DNA of 64,000 nt from CBDCMJ01 sp965218875 (GCA_965218875.1 OZ244707.1:620001-684000), one strand, 5' to 3'. Numbered from the stretch's first letter, positions 1 through 8,823 are shown. The notes: generated by a model not told the origin, from the letters alone. A program made the numbers and translations.

Positions 1-644
1 AGATTGAGCTCGGTGGTGGTGCCCTGGGTGACGCAGACGGTCGCGTCTTTCAGCTCCAGGGCGCTGGATATCCCTAGGTCCTTCCTGACCAGGAATCCCT
101 GGCCGTCGTAGAACATCGTTTGGGTGTAGTTACCCCACTGCGCATCACGGGAGGTCGTCCAGGTAACGGTGCGGACCAGCATGTCGACCTCTCCCGTCTG
201 GATCGTCGGGCCTCGCTCCGCGGCGGTGATCAACCGGATCTCGATCGCGTTGGGGTCGCCCAGCACCGCGGCGGCCACCGCGCGGCAAAGGTCGATGTCG
301 AAGCCCACGTTATTGCTGGACTCGTCAATATAGCCGTAGCCGGGCACGTCGTTGCGGCTGGCGCAGACCACGGCCCCCCGGTCCTTCACGGTTTGGACCC
401 GGTCCTCTACTGTCTCTTGCTGGGTCATGCTGCCGGCAGAAGCCTCGCTTTCCGCCTTCATAGCCTCCGCCTCGGCCATGGCGGACTCGCTTTGGGCCAT
501 CATCGCCTCAGCCGTAGCCATCGTTGACCCGGCTTCGGCCATCGTCGCCTCGCCTTCGACAGAGTCCGCTCCGTCGCCACCGCAGGCGCCAAAGGTCAAG
601 AGCGCCGCCAAGGCTGTCACCAAGATAAGGATGCCTGGTCTCAT
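1..644 (-). CDS. Amino-acid ABC transporter substrate-binding protein (3' end outside window)
   Basis: Periplasmic/extracytoplasmic binding protein that would deliver a polar amino acid to an ABC importer. Read on the minus strand from ATG at 644, with AAGGAGGA eight bases upstream. The N-terminus is a lipoprotein signal (MRPGILILVTALAALLTFGAC), then an Ala/Glu/Met-rich linker with repeated MAEAE-like units, then a type-3 solute-binding fold: VKDRGAVVCASRNDVPGYGY, VGFDIDLCRAVAAAVLGD, a GEVDML segment and a WGNYTQTMFYDGQGF segment. These resemble the AapJ/BztA general amino-acid group. About 215 codons are visible; the family runs to about 340, so roughly a third is missing past base 1. The permease and ATPase genes should lie further left. 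The linker repeats are unusual. Ligand specificity cannot be read. Confidence 0.88.
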   Translation of the reverse strand, partial: MRPGILILVTALAALLTFGACGGDGADSVEGEATMAEAGSTMATAEAMMAQSESAMAEAEAMKAESEASAGSMTQQETVEDRVQTVKDRGAVVCASRNDVPGYGYIDESSNNVGFDIDLCRAVAAAVLGDPNAIEIRLITAAERGPTIQTGEVDMLVRTVTWTTSRDAQWGNYTQTMFYDGQGFLVRKDLGISSALELKDATVCVTQGTTTELN

Positions 645-991
645 TCCTAGTCCTCCTTAGAATTGTGAAAGAGAATTGTGAAAGCAGAGTTGGGAGCGCC
701 GGCAACCGCGTTTGACGGCTATTGCCCTGTGCCGACCGGAGCCTGTCACCACTCCCCAAGTACAGCAAAGCCCGGCATATTCATCCCCGGCCGCCCAGTT
801 GCCCTCGTCCGAAACCCACCGCATAATACCATCGAACATACGGCGGTGCTACCCGCCCTCAGGGTCTTTCCATTGTCCTATTCCGGTGTCCTGAGCCCTT
901 CGGCTACGCTCAGGATAAACTCCGCCGAAGGGATTTAGATGCATTGGCAGGCCCAGCATGACGCGGCGGAGAAGCGCTTCAAGCGCCAGGA
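645..991. other. Intergenic, with a palindromic repeat
   Basis: No gene recognised. At about 890-936 there is a hairpin-forming repeat of the kind scattered through many Chloroflexota genomes: CCTGAGCCCTTCGGCTACGC followed by CTCAGG, then a second CCGAAGGG. From about 955 the sequence CAGCATGA...TCAAGCGCCAGGAT begins; it recurs imperfectly at about 2103-2150 on the other side of the next two genes. Confidence 0.5.
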
Positions 992-1357
992 TCATCCAGT
1001 GGCCTCGGCGGTGGCCGTGGGCCACACTTGGGGGGGTAGATAGTAGGTGACTGTGGGATTGTATTCGGCCCAGGGGAGGAGGGCGCGAAGGAGGAGCGGC
1101 GGGCTGGGCTCCTGGCGGAGCGAGGCGCAGCGTTCGAGGTAGCGGACGACGCCGGCGAAAGTGTGGAGACGGAAACCCGACGCGGCGACCCGGCGGACGA
1201 AGGCCCAGGGGGAGGGTGTGGGCTGTTTATCCGCCTGGGCGCGGGCCCATTGGGTGCAGAGATCGTCGGAGGTGCATTGGAGCATGAGGTGGGCGTAGGG
1301 CAGGGCCAATTTCCGGCGAAGGGAGCGGACGCGGGCGCGCAAAGAGGCGATGGTCAT
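992..1357 (-). CDS. Hypothetical protein, downstream member of a two-gene HTH cassette
   Basis: A 121-residue basic protein of unknown function. I start it at ATG 1357 because AAGGAGA lies about eight bases upstream; a longer in-frame start at 1405 would add 16 residues. The N-terminus is Arg/Leu rich and likely helical (SLRARVRSLRRKLALPYAHL). The middle has many Trp/Arg residues and the C-terminus is Pro-rich. No catalytic motif is visible. It follows the HTH protein at 1435-1845 on the same strand with a gap of about 80 bases, so the two are probably co-transcribed. Such pairs look like phage or mobile-element genes, but that is inference from the HTH partner. Confidence 0.55.
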   Translation of the reverse strand: MTIASLRARVRSLRRKLALPYAHLMLQCTSDDLCTQWARAQADKQPTPSPWAFVRRVAASGFRLHTFAGVVRYLERCASLRQEPSPPLLLRALLPWAEYNPTVTYYLPPQVWPTATAEATG

Positions 1358-1434
1358 GGGGACTTCTCCTTTGGATTGATTTGGGTGGTTAGAGAACGCC
1401 GCCACGAGCGGGGATGGGGCCCCGAGAGCTGAGG

Positions 1435-1845
1435 CTACCTGGATTTCTGCTGGGTGATCCTAAGGGGCAGGGCGGCCTCCAAGGTTTGGACTTGGTCATG
1501 CAACTCCTGGATTTCGCCAAACTTGGTGGAGTAACTGAGGATGGCGCGGACGGCGCGGAGGCGGATTTCCGGGTTTGGACTCTCCAGGAGGTCGCCGAGG
1601 CAAACGACGGCTTGGAAGGCGAGGCTCTGGAGGCAGCCTTTGGCGAGTCCGGCGGACTCGCGCTGCAGTTGGGCAAGCTGGCCGCGGAAGTCGGGGTCCT
1701 GGAGCCAACGGTGCAAAGTGCGGCGGCCCACCTTGGAGAGGCGGGCGGCTTGGGCGATGGAGGGGGCGGCGGCGAGTATGGGGAGAGCAGATTGTTGGCG
1801 CGGGGAGGGGCTGGGGTTTTTTATTTCAGGGCCTTTGCGTGCCAT
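1435..1845 (-). CDS. Helix-turn-helix protein, terminase-small-subunit/transposase-like
   Basis: A 136-residue DNA-binding protein. Residues about 20-60 form a helix-turn-helix of the type seen in phage terminase small subunits and transposase OrfA proteins (SIAQAARLSKVGRRTLHRWL, then QDPDFRGQL). A helical repeat region follows (residues 70-110, with LLESPNPEIRLRAVRAILSY), and the end is a short coiled coil (EIQELHDQVQTLEAAL). Proteins of this build occur as repeated orphan cassettes in Chloroflexota; target and role are unknown. No convincing ribosome site precedes ATG 1845. Partner: the 121-residue protein at 992-1357. Confidence 0.6.
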   Translation of the reverse strand: MARKGPEIKNPSPSPRQQSALPILAAAPSIAQAARLSKVGRRTLHRWLQDPDFRGQLAQLQRESAGLAKGCLQSLAFQAVVCLGDLLESPNPEIRLRAVRAILSYSTKFGEIQELHDQVQTLEAALPLRITQQKSR

Positions 1846-2272
1846 TTTGAGCCATGCGCCTCAGTGGCGGTTTGATAGATTTGGCAGGGTGTTATTGGCT
1901 GCCTATGAACAGGGTAGGGAGTGGTCATCGGAGGGCGCAAGGGGGAAGTGTCGTGAGTTTTGGAGGAAGGGGGTCTTTTAGCTGTCGCGCCGAACGAAGT
2001 GGAGGGTCTCTCCGGGGCGGCTGAGATTCTTCAGCAAGCTCAGAATTCAGAATTCTGAATGACGTGGGGGGGTGACTCAGATGCCGTGGGGGCGGGTGGG
2101 CTCAGCATGAGATGGTGGATGCGCGCCTCAAGCGCCAGGATAATCGAATGACCCTGTACCCGCCCTGTCGCTCGGTTGACAACCAAACCTCCTGGATTAC
2201 AATGGGCGGGAGTCCCCCGCCTCCCTTGGGTTAGGCATAAGGGCCTCGAGTAATGAGGAAGGGCGATACGAG
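1846..2272. other. Intergenic with a palindromic repeat and a direct repeat
   Basis: No gene recognised. About 1990-2070 carries a dispersed repeat (CGAACGAAGTGGAGGGTCTC, then CTGAGATTCTTC) that also occurs at about 51046-51100. It ends in a perfect 16-bp palindrome, ATTCAGAATTCTGAAT, at 2045-2060. At about 2103-2150 the sequence CAGCATGA...TCAAGCGCCAGGAT repeats that at 955-1000, so the HTH cassette is bracketed by imperfect direct repeats. Confidence 0.5.
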
Positions 2273-3466
2273 ATGATCAAGAGCTTCGGCAGCCTGTTTG
2301 CCGGCCACGTGGACTTGGACAACATAGGCTTGGACGGCACTCCGGTCAATGATCGCTGGTTGTCCGACGAGCACCTAGCGACGGTCTTCGACAAGAGCGA
2401 GGCCATCGCCAAGCTGATGGACCGCACCGGCTACGACATCTTTTGGGGGGCGGAGCACCGGTTTCAAAGGGAGGGCTACGAGTGCCTGCCCAACCTGCTG
2501 ATGCTCTTCGTCCACCTGGCGCAGCTTACCGAGAACCTCAGGTTCGGCTGCGGCTTCAACATCACTCCCATGTGGCACCCGCTGCGCCTGGCGGAGGACT
2601 TCGCCACCGCCGACTGGCTGACCAACGGGCGGGTGGTGTTCGGCGTGGGCCGCGGCTACCACTCCAGGGAGACCGAGAGCCTCGGCGCTCCCAGCACCGC
2701 CACCGACGATGCGGCCAACCGCGAGCTGTTCGAAGACCAGGTGGAGATCATTCTGAAGGCCTTCGACAACCGGTCGTTTTCTCATCACAGCGAGTACTAC
2801 CAGATACCCCCGGACGTCCCCTACCGGGGCTACCAACTGAAGGAGATAACCCTGGTCCCCCGCCCCCGCACCCTGCCCGTTGAGTGCTGGCAGCCGTTGG
2901 TCAGCGGCAGCCAGCGGCAGATGGACTTCATGGTCAAACACGGCATCAAGGGGCTCATCGGCGGCGGAGCGGCCGCCGGGGGCGCCACGGACCAGGTCAT
3001 GGAGGCGTGGCGGGACGCCAACGCCCGGGCCGGGAAGGAACTCGAGTTGGGCGAGGGCCTGGCCATCGGCTACAGCTTCCACATCGCTGAAACCGAACAG
3101 CAGGCCATTAAAGAGGCCACCCCCTTCTTCGAAGAAAACATGAAGATGTTCGCTCCCCTTGGTTTCGTCCGGGGGCTCAGCAGCGAACAGATTGCAGCCA
3201 TAGCCGACCCCAGGCGCGCCCGGTCCGCAGGTCTGCCGACCTTGGACCAAGCGGCGGCGGCCGGCTCCTGGCTGTGCGGCCCCGCCGAACTCATCACCGA
3301 AAAGCTCATGAATGTCCAGGACCGGTACCCTGGCTTGGAGTCGGTCAACGTGGGACAGGTCATTGGCACCCCCCAGTCGGTCATCCTGGAGCAACTCCAG
3401 CGTTTCTCCGAAGAGGTAATGCCGGCCTTCAAGAGCCAGGCTGCCCAGCGGGCGCCCGCCGGCTGA
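2273..3466 (+). CDS. LLM-class flavin-dependent oxidoreductase (copy 1)
   Basis: A 397-residue luciferase-like monooxygenase, expected to use reduced FMN (or F420) and O2 to oxidise an organic substrate in the cytoplasm. The family signature is clear: GYDIFWGAEHRFQREGYE near residue 60, FGCGFNITPMWHPLRLAEDF near 100, and NGRVVFGVGRGYHSRE near 125, as in bacterial luciferase alpha-like and alkanal monooxygenases. Start ATG 2273 is preceded by GAGGAAGGG about nine bases upstream. It lies 217 bases before a second gene of the same length and about two-thirds identity, so the pair is a tandem duplication. SAR202-type Chloroflexota carry many such enzymes, proposed to attack recalcitrant organic matter. 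Substrate not predictable. Confidence 0.9.
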   Translation: MIKSFGSLFAGHVDLDNIGLDGTPVNDRWLSDEHLATVFDKSEAIAKLMDRTGYDIFWGAEHRFQREGYECLPNLLMLFVHLAQLTENLRFGCGFNITPMWHPLRLAEDFATADWLTNGRVVFGVGRGYHSRETESLGAPSTATDDAANRELFEDQVEIILKAFDNRSFSHHSEYYQIPPDVPYRGYQLKEITLVPRPRTLPVECWQPLVSGSQRQMDFMVKHGIKGLIGGGAAAGGATDQVMEAWRDANARAGKELELGEGLAIGYSFHIAETEQQAIKEATPFFEENMKMFAPLGFVRGLSSEQIAAIADPRRARSAGLPTLDQAAAAGSWLCGPAELITEKLMNVQDRYPGLESVNVGQVIGTPQSVILEQLQRFSEEVMPAFKSQAAQRAPAG

Positions 3467-3683
3467 GTGCCGCCGTCACCACGTGCCCCGCTTGGACCTA
3501 AACTCCCAACCGGGCGGTTGAGAAGCTCATAACCCGCGCCCACCCGCTGCATAGCCTGCTTTACTCCCAAGCACGGTCCCTGAGCATGGTTAAAGAAAGT
3601 GGTCCCCGGCTGGGCCTCAGGCGGAATGCAAGCGGGTGAGTCCAGACCATAACTGACTAGGCCATAACTGATTAGGACGAAGA

Positions 3684-4877
3684 ATGATAACTAGATTCGG
3701 CAGCCTGTTCGCTGGAAACGTCGACCTCGACAACATAGGCCTCGAAGGCACCCCGGCCAACGACCGGTGGCTGTCCGACGAGCATCTGGCCACTGGGTTC
3801 AGCAAGGCCCAGAACATGGCCCAGCTAATGGACCGGCTGGACTACGACACCTTCTGGATGGCGGAGCACCACTTCCAGCGGGAAGGGTATGAGGTCATCC
3901 CAAACCTCCTGCTGTTCAACGTGCACCTGGCCCAGATGACCGAAAAACTCAAGTTTGGTTGCGGCTTCAACATTTCCCCCATGTGGCACCCGCTGCGCTT
4001 GGCGGAAGACTATGCCACCGCCGACATCCTCACCAATGGGCGCGTGATCTTCGGCGTGGGCCGCGGCTACCACAGCCGCGAGGTGGACACCTTCGGCGCT
4101 CCCAGCACCGTCACCGATTCCGACGCCAACCAGGAGTTGTTCGAGGAGCAGGTGGAGGTCATCTTCAAGGCCTTCAACAACCGCTCCTTCTCCCACCACG
4201 GCAAGCACTACACCATCCCGCCCCGGGTCCCGTACCGGGGCTACGAGCTGGAGGAAATCACCCTGGTCCCCAGGCCGCGCACCATCCCGGTTGAGTGCTG
4301 GCAGCCCATCGTCAGCGGCAGCCAGCGGCAGATGGACTTCATGGCCAAACACGGCATCAAGGGCCTCATCGGCGGCGGCGCGGCCCTGGGCGGCGGCAGC
4401 CTCGAGACCGTGACCCGTTGGCAGGAGACTTTGGCCCGCCACGGGCGGGAGACCGAACTGGGCGGCGACCTCATAGTCACCTACAACACGTTCCTGGCGG
4501 ACACCCAGCAGGACGCCATGGACGAGGCCGCCGTATACATGGAAGAGTTCATGAAAATGTTCGGGCCCCTGGGGTTCGTTCCGCTGACCCCGGAGCAGAT
4601 CGAGGCCATGGCCGACCCCAAGCGGGCCCGCAGAGCGGGCCTGCCCACCATGAAGGACGGCGTGGACGCCGGCCGGTGGCTTTGCGGCCCCCCGGAGCTC
4701 ATCAGGGAGCAGATTCTGACTATTCAGGAGCAGTTGCCCGGGCTGGAGGAGATCAACATCGGCCCGCCCAGCGGCGGGGTGCCGGAAAAGGTCTATCTGG
4801 AGCAACTGGAGTGGTTCGGCCGAGAGGTCATGCCCACCTTCAAGGCCCAGGCCAAAACGGCGGCCCTGGCGGACTAG
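3684..4877 (+). CDS. LLM-class flavin-dependent oxidoreductase (copy 2)
   Basis: A 397-residue paralogue of the gene just upstream, with the same start (ITRFGSLFAGNVDLDNIGLE against IKSFGSLFAGHVDLDNIGLD), the same luciferase-like core (FGCGFNISPMWHPLRLAEDY, NGRVIFGVGRGYHSRE) and the same end region. Differences concentrate in the last 150 residues, where substrate selectivity would lie. The ribosome site AGGA is six bases before ATG 3684. About 200 bases separate it from the downstream aminotransferase, so the three genes could form a catabolic operon: oxidative attack followed by transamination. That pathway link is inference. Confidence 0.9.
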   Translation: MITRFGSLFAGNVDLDNIGLEGTPANDRWLSDEHLATGFSKAQNMAQLMDRLDYDTFWMAEHHFQREGYEVIPNLLLFNVHLAQMTEKLKFGCGFNISPMWHPLRLAEDYATADILTNGRVIFGVGRGYHSREVDTFGAPSTVTDSDANQELFEEQVEVIFKAFNNRSFSHHGKHYTIPPRVPYRGYELEEITLVPRPRTIPVECWQPIVSGSQRQMDFMAKHGIKGLIGGGAALGGGSLETVTRWQETLARHGRETELGGDLIVTYNTFLADTQQDAMDEAAVYMEEFMKMFGPLGFVPLTPEQIEAMADPKRARRAGLPTMKDGVDAGRWLCGPPELIREQILTIQEQLPGLEEINIGPPSGGVPEKVYLEQLEWFGREVMPTFKAQAKTAALAD

Positions 4878-5073
4878 CCCTTCGCGGCAGGCCCCCGGTC
4901 CGGCTTGGCAACGGCGGCGCCCTGACGACGGCCAGCCTACGGACGCGCCAAGCCTCTGAAGCGGGAGGGGCGCCGGGCCCCGCGTTTCTCGGACCAAGCC
5001 CAATGCCTGATGGGCGGCGCGGGGCATTATTAGCGGCCCCGCGTACTGCCTTCACGCCCCCGAGGTGAGACCC

Positions 5074-6378
5074 ATGGCCGGTCAGCTTAGCGAAGAGGAG
5101 CTTCTGGGCCTGGCCCGCCGGTACAGCTTCCGCAGCCGGATGGACCGGAACGAGGTCTCCGGCCCCATCATGGTCTGGGGCCGAGGGTCCCTGGTCCGGG
5201 ACATCAACGGCAAAGAGTACCTGGACTTCAACTCCGGCCAGATGTGCGCCGCCCTGGGGCACAATCACCCCCGCATTGTTCAGGCCCTTCAGGATAGCTG
5301 CGACACCATCATCCACAGCCACATGAGCATGTTCAACGACCGGGAGATAGTCCTGGCCAGCCGTATGGCGGAGATATCGCCCCCCGGCATGAACCGCAGC
5401 ATGTTTCTGACTTCCGGCAGCGACGCCAACGAGGCCGCCATGGCCATTGCCAAGCGTTACACCGGAGGGTATGAGATCGCCAGCCCGGCGGCCAGCTTCC
5501 ACGGCATGAACGACTCCACCCGGGCCGTCACCTACTCCGGATGGCACGAGGGTCATGGTCCCTACGCGGCGGGAAGCTACGCTATCTTTGCCCCCTATCG
5601 TTATCGCTGCGCCTTCTGCCGCGAACGGCCGGCCTGCGATTATAGTTGTCTCGACTCCAGCTTCGAGCTATTGGATGCCCAGCTGGACCGGCAACTGGCG
5701 GCCGTCATTACCGAGCCGCTGTTCAGCGCCGGCGGAGTGATCGACCTCCCCGAGGGCTGGTTGAGGGAGTTGAAGCTCCGGTGCGAGTCCAGGGGCGCGC
5801 TTCTGATCCTGGACGAGGCCCAGACCGGGTTGGCCAAGCTGGGCTCCATGTGGGCCTTCCAGCAAGAGGGCGTGATCCCGGACATATTCACCGTATCCAA
5901 GCACTTTGGAGGAGGAATCGCCATCAGCGCCGCGGTCACCACCGACGCCATCGAGAGCGCCGTGGCCCAGACCGGACTGGTGGTGGGGCACTCTCACTCC
6001 AACGATCCTCTTCCCTGCAACGCCGCCATCGCCAGCATCGACGTTATCCTGGAGGAGGCGTTGACGGACGTGGCCAAACGCATCGGCGCCTACTGGAGAG
6101 GCCACCTGGAGCGATTGGCCCAGCGCCACGAAATCGTTGGCGACGTTCGCGGCCGCGGCTTGCTTCAGGGCGTCGAGCTGGTCAGGGACCGGGAGACCCG
6201 CGAGCCGGCCCCCCTGGCGGGCCAGCAAGTAGGGCGGCTCTGCCTGGAGAACGGCCTCATCTTCAGCCTGCGCCGCGGCGGCTCGGTGCTGCGGTTTGTT
6301 CCCCCGTTCACCACCACCGAAGCCCAACTGGACTTGGCGGCTGAGATACTGGACCATGCGATAGGGGCGGTGATCTAA
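5074..6378 (+). CDS. Class III aminotransferase (PLP-dependent)
   Basis: A fold-type I PLP enzyme of about 434 residues that transfers or removes an amino group from an omega-amino acid or amine. Visible motifs: LTSGSDANEAAMAIAKRY (PLP phosphate loop), FHGMNDSTRAV, LILDEAQTGLAKLGSMWAF (Asp contacting the pyridine nitrogen) and FTVSKHFGGGIAISAA (Schiff-base lysine). Inside the domain is CAFCRERPACDYSC, a four-cysteine cluster related to the CPLG...C segment seen in dialkylglycine-decarboxylase-like members. I start at ATG 5074, not the GTG at 5065, because GAGGTGAG around 5065 is itself the ribosome-binding site. It follows the two LLM oxidoreductases and precedes a binding protein. Confidence 0.9.
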   Translation: MAGQLSEEELLGLARRYSFRSRMDRNEVSGPIMVWGRGSLVRDINGKEYLDFNSGQMCAALGHNHPRIVQALQDSCDTIIHSHMSMFNDREIVLASRMAEISPPGMNRSMFLTSGSDANEAAMAIAKRYTGGYEIASPAASFHGMNDSTRAVTYSGWHEGHGPYAAGSYAIFAPYRYRCAFCRERPACDYSCLDSSFELLDAQLDRQLAAVITEPLFSAGGVIDLPEGWLRELKLRCESRGALLILDEAQTGLAKLGSMWAFQQEGVIPDIFTVSKHFGGGIAISAAVTTDAIESAVAQTGLVVGHSHSNDPLPCNAAIASIDVILEEALTDVAKRIGAYWRGHLERLAQRHEIVGDVRGRGLLQGVELVRDRETREPAPLAGQQVGRLCLENGLIFSLRRGGSVLRFVPPFTTTEAQLDLAAEILDHAIGAVI

Positions 6379-6460
6379 CCCAGACTTGTCTGATTCCTCA
6401 AGCAATCCAGCCACTGGTATTGTCACCGGGCAAAGCAAACCGTACCCTGATGGAGGCATC

Positions 6461-7252
6461 ATGGTCCGACTTGGAGGCTCCGCGAGCGCTTCCCATTTGG
6501 CTGCTTTCCAAGGACTGGAAGCTCATTTCGAGCGCAAAGGCATTGACATCGAATATGTCCTCTACTCTGACGAATACGCTGTGGTGGATGCCTTCGTCCA
6601 GGGAGAGATTGACCTGGCCTGGAACGGGCCATTGAACTACTTGCGCATACGAACTAGGTTGGACCAGCCTTGCCAAGTGATCGCAATGCGGGACGTGGAC
6701 TTTGACTTCGTTACTCACTTCATTACCCAGCCCGACTCGGAGATAGCTACCGTTGAAGACCTGATTGGGAAGAAGTTTGCGTTCGGAGACCGTGGGTCGG
6801 TCGAGACCGGTCTATTGGCTTACTACTTCCTGAACGAAGCAGGAATAGACCCCAAGAACGACCTCGCGTCCTTCAGCTTCTTCCAAGACCGTCAGTCCGG
6901 CTTCTCTTGGGACCAGAGGGATGTGGCGGAGCAGGTTGCTTCGGGCCAATGCGACGCCGGCGCGGTAAGCCGCCGGGCCTTGGAGGAGATGAACGACCGG
7001 GGGCTACTGCCTTCGGACAGCATACGCGTTTTCTGGTCCAGCCCCGGCTACAGCCACTGTTGCTTCACCGCCCAACGAGACATGGACCCGGCCTTGTACC
7101 GCCAACTAGAGGAGGCCTTTGTTACGGTGGACAGCAAAGACCCCATCGGCAAGGCGATTCTGGAAGCCGAGGCTTGTGACAGCTTGGCTCCGGGCATTTT
7201 GGAAGGTTGGGATATACTGGAAAAGGCGGCAACACAACAGGGCTTGCTTTAA
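6461..7252 (+). CDS. PhnD-like phosphate/phosphonate-family substrate-binding protein
   Basis: A 263-residue periplasmic-binding-protein-like fold of the PhnD/SsuA type. Seen: RLGGSASASHLAAFQGLEAH at the start (first beta-alpha unit), YAVVDAFVQGEIDLAWNGPL (ligand-loop GxxDLAWNGP), IGKKFAFGDRGSVETGLLAY, and QCDAGAVSRRALEEM. I use ATG 6461, preceded by TGGAGG; a TTG at 6386 would add 25 residues without a clear ribosome site. No signal peptide is seen with either start, so it may act in the cytoplasm as a ligand sensor or enzyme rather than as a transport receptor. It directly follows the aminotransferase and may share its transcript. Ligand unknown. Confidence 0.78.
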   Translation: MVRLGGSASASHLAAFQGLEAHFERKGIDIEYVLYSDEYAVVDAFVQGEIDLAWNGPLNYLRIRTRLDQPCQVIAMRDVDFDFVTHFITQPDSEIATVEDLIGKKFAFGDRGSVETGLLAYYFLNEAGIDPKNDLASFSFFQDRQSGFSWDQRDVAEQVASGQCDAGAVSRRALEEMNDRGLLPSDSIRVFWSSPGYSHCCFTAQRDMDPALYRQLEEAFVTVDSKDPIGKAILEAEACDSLAPGILEGWDILEKAATQQGLL

Positions 7253-7328
7253 CCCATCGACCTTGGCAAAGCGATTGCGCGGCCAGGTGTTGACGCGCCG
7301 CAAGCCTCTAACCAATCTAAACGGTGGT

Positions 7329-8279
7329 TCAGTTATTCCCAGGTTGGTCGGGGAAGCCCCTGAGGATGTCCTCGAGGGTTTGGTCCAGACCCGGGTCCAG
7401 CTCCACCGACTCCTGGAAGGGCTTGTAGTTGTAGTCGTTGACTGCTCGGTCGATGATCTCTTTGGCAGCCTGGTTGGACGACGCGAACTTCTCCAACGCC
7501 TCGGCAAGCTGGTTGGACTCGGTGTCGCCAAGGGTCATCAGTTCCGCCAGGTTGACGTCCAACTGGAACATAGCCCTGAGCCTTCGCATGATGTCGTAGA
7601 AGGCCCGGTGGTCCCGGGTTATGCCCACCGGGTCGCTGTTGGACGTGAGGAAGGGGTACATAGGCGCCATGGCCCCCAGCCGGAACATCTCGTGTTGCTG
7701 ATATTGGAAGTGGGCCATGGTCACCAGGGCCATTCCGATAGTAGGCCCATTCCGGCCCTGGGCCCCGTAGTTGGAAAACCTGAGCCCAAACTTGTCCAGC
7801 CACTCCTTCATGTGAGCGTGGCTGTAGATGCAGGAGACGCTCCGCTCCATGTTGGGGGGAGATGGGCCATTGTATCCCTCTACCGCCGCGGTTTGAGATA
7901 TCCCTAACTCCTCTATCGCCCGGAAAAACGCCTGGGCGTAGATGTCGATGCGCGACCAGGGCTCCTCCCCGAGAAAGATGATCAGGCCGTTGCCGGCGTC
8001 GTAGTAGCGGTTCTCCCGGCCCATGGCTTCGGCGGGCAGACCGTCGTTATATGATGCGCCGGGGCGGTACATGTCGTGGGTCCCCGGCACCTGGAACGGG
8101 TAACACATCCGCTCCACCTCGGCCCCCATGTATCCGATGGGACTGGCCTTGAGCGAGTCTATCAAGTACCTGGGCAGACCGCTGGAAATCTCTCCGCCGT
8201 CGGACCACTGCAGCCGCCAACCGGCAATCAGGTACTTGGCCTGGGGCTTGTCTTGGAATACGACGAGGTCGTCGGTCAT
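7329..8279 (-). CDS. PAC2-family protein (proteasome-assembly-chaperone/ATP-grasp-associated fold)
   Basis: A 316-residue cytoplasmic protein of the PAC2 family. The fold is recognised from the N-terminal YLIAGWRLQWSDGGEISSGL segment (usually a GFxGWxDAGxxA pattern), the FLGEEPW strand, and the later SVSCIYSHAHMKEWLDKFGL and NGPTIGMALVTMAHFQ segments. Bacterial PAC2 proteins are of uncertain function. The long acidic, helical C-terminus (from about 240) is typical of the Chloroflexota and actinobacterial forms. ATG 8279 is used because GGGAG lies eight bases upstream; GTG 8288 is an alternative. It is transcribed towards the PhnD-like gene (convergent, 76 bases between stops) and away from the tRNA gene. 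Confidence 0.75.
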   Translation of the reverse strand: MTDDLVVFQDKPQAKYLIAGWRLQWSDGGEISSGLPRYLIDSLKASPIGYMGAEVERMCYPFQVPGTHDMYRPGASYNDGLPAEAMGRENRYYDAGNGLIIFLGEEPWSRIDIYAQAFFRAIEELGISQTAAVEGYNGPSPPNMERSVSCIYSHAHMKEWLDKFGLRFSNYGAQGRNGPTIGMALVTMAHFQYQQHEMFRLGAMAPMYPFLTSNSDPVGITRDHRAFYDIMRRLRAMFQLDVNLAELMTLGDTESNQLAEALEKFASSNQAAKEIIDRAVNDYNYKPFQESVELDPGLDQTLEDILRGFPDQPGNN

Positions 8280-8510
8280 TGGCGTCACTCCCGTGCTGAG
8301 ATGGCCGGGCCGGTGCTGAAATGGCCGGATAGAAGCTGACGTGAGGAACGCCCTTTATTTTGACAGAGGGCCGGTCCCGGCGCAAATTGGTCTGGCCCGC
8401 CCTTTGGCGCCGGGATGATTTGCAGGGTTTGCCCCGCGCTCCCAACCGCTAAGGGCCGCACGGCAGGGGACGAACGGGCGGGGGCCGCGACAACGCCGCA
8501 GACAGCCGCC

Positions 8511-8539
8511 TTGACACCCCAAAAGGCCATTCGTAAGAT
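8511..8539 (+). promoter_or_regulatory. Sigma70-like promoter for tRNA-Arg
   Basis: TTGACA (8511-8516), a 17-base spacer, then TAAGAT (8534-8539). The expected transcription start falls about 35 bases before the mature tRNA 5' end. Both boxes are close to consensus and the spacing is ideal. Confidence 0.7.
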
Positions 8540-8581
8540 GGAGCTAGCCCCCGCTTGGTGGGGGCATCGACGGGCACATAC

Positions 8582-8657
8582 GTCCCAGTAGCTCAGGGGA
8601 TAGAGCGGCTGCCTTCTAAGCAGCGGGTCGCGGGTTCGAATCCTGCCTGGGACGCCA
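8582..8657 (+). tRNA. tRNA-Arg (anticodon TCT)
   Basis: A cloverleaf can be drawn directly. The acceptor arm is GTCCCAG (8582-8588) with CTGGGAC (8647-8653). The D-arm contains AGCTCAGGGGATAGAGC, and the anticodon stem GCTGC/GCAGC encloses loop CTTCTAA with anticodon TCT. The T-arm is CGGGTTCGAATCCTG, followed by discriminator G 8654 and an encoded CCA (8655-8657). It reads the AGA arginine codon. A tyrosine integrase gene starts 167 bases downstream, which makes this tRNA a likely integration target. Confidence 0.95.
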
Positions 8658-8823
8658 TATCAGCTACGAATTAGGCTCGGTTCGAGCCTGAGGCGCCTCC
8701 CTCATCGGGGCTTCTTCTTTAGCCGTAAACCCCTATCCGACTCGCTGCCTGAATGGGTCTTCTTTTTCCGTCTCCGCTTGCTTGTCTGACAGACAATTCC
8801 CACAAGGGAGGCAAGTACGTACC

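Noticed and set aside
3825..5027. 400-codon minus-strand frame over the second LLM gene
   Set aside because: Composition artefact of the real plus-strand gene; no motif or ribosome site.
5065..5073. GTG 5065 as start of the aminotransferase
   Set aside because: The GTG is part of GAGGTGAG, which serves as the ribosome site for ATG 5074.
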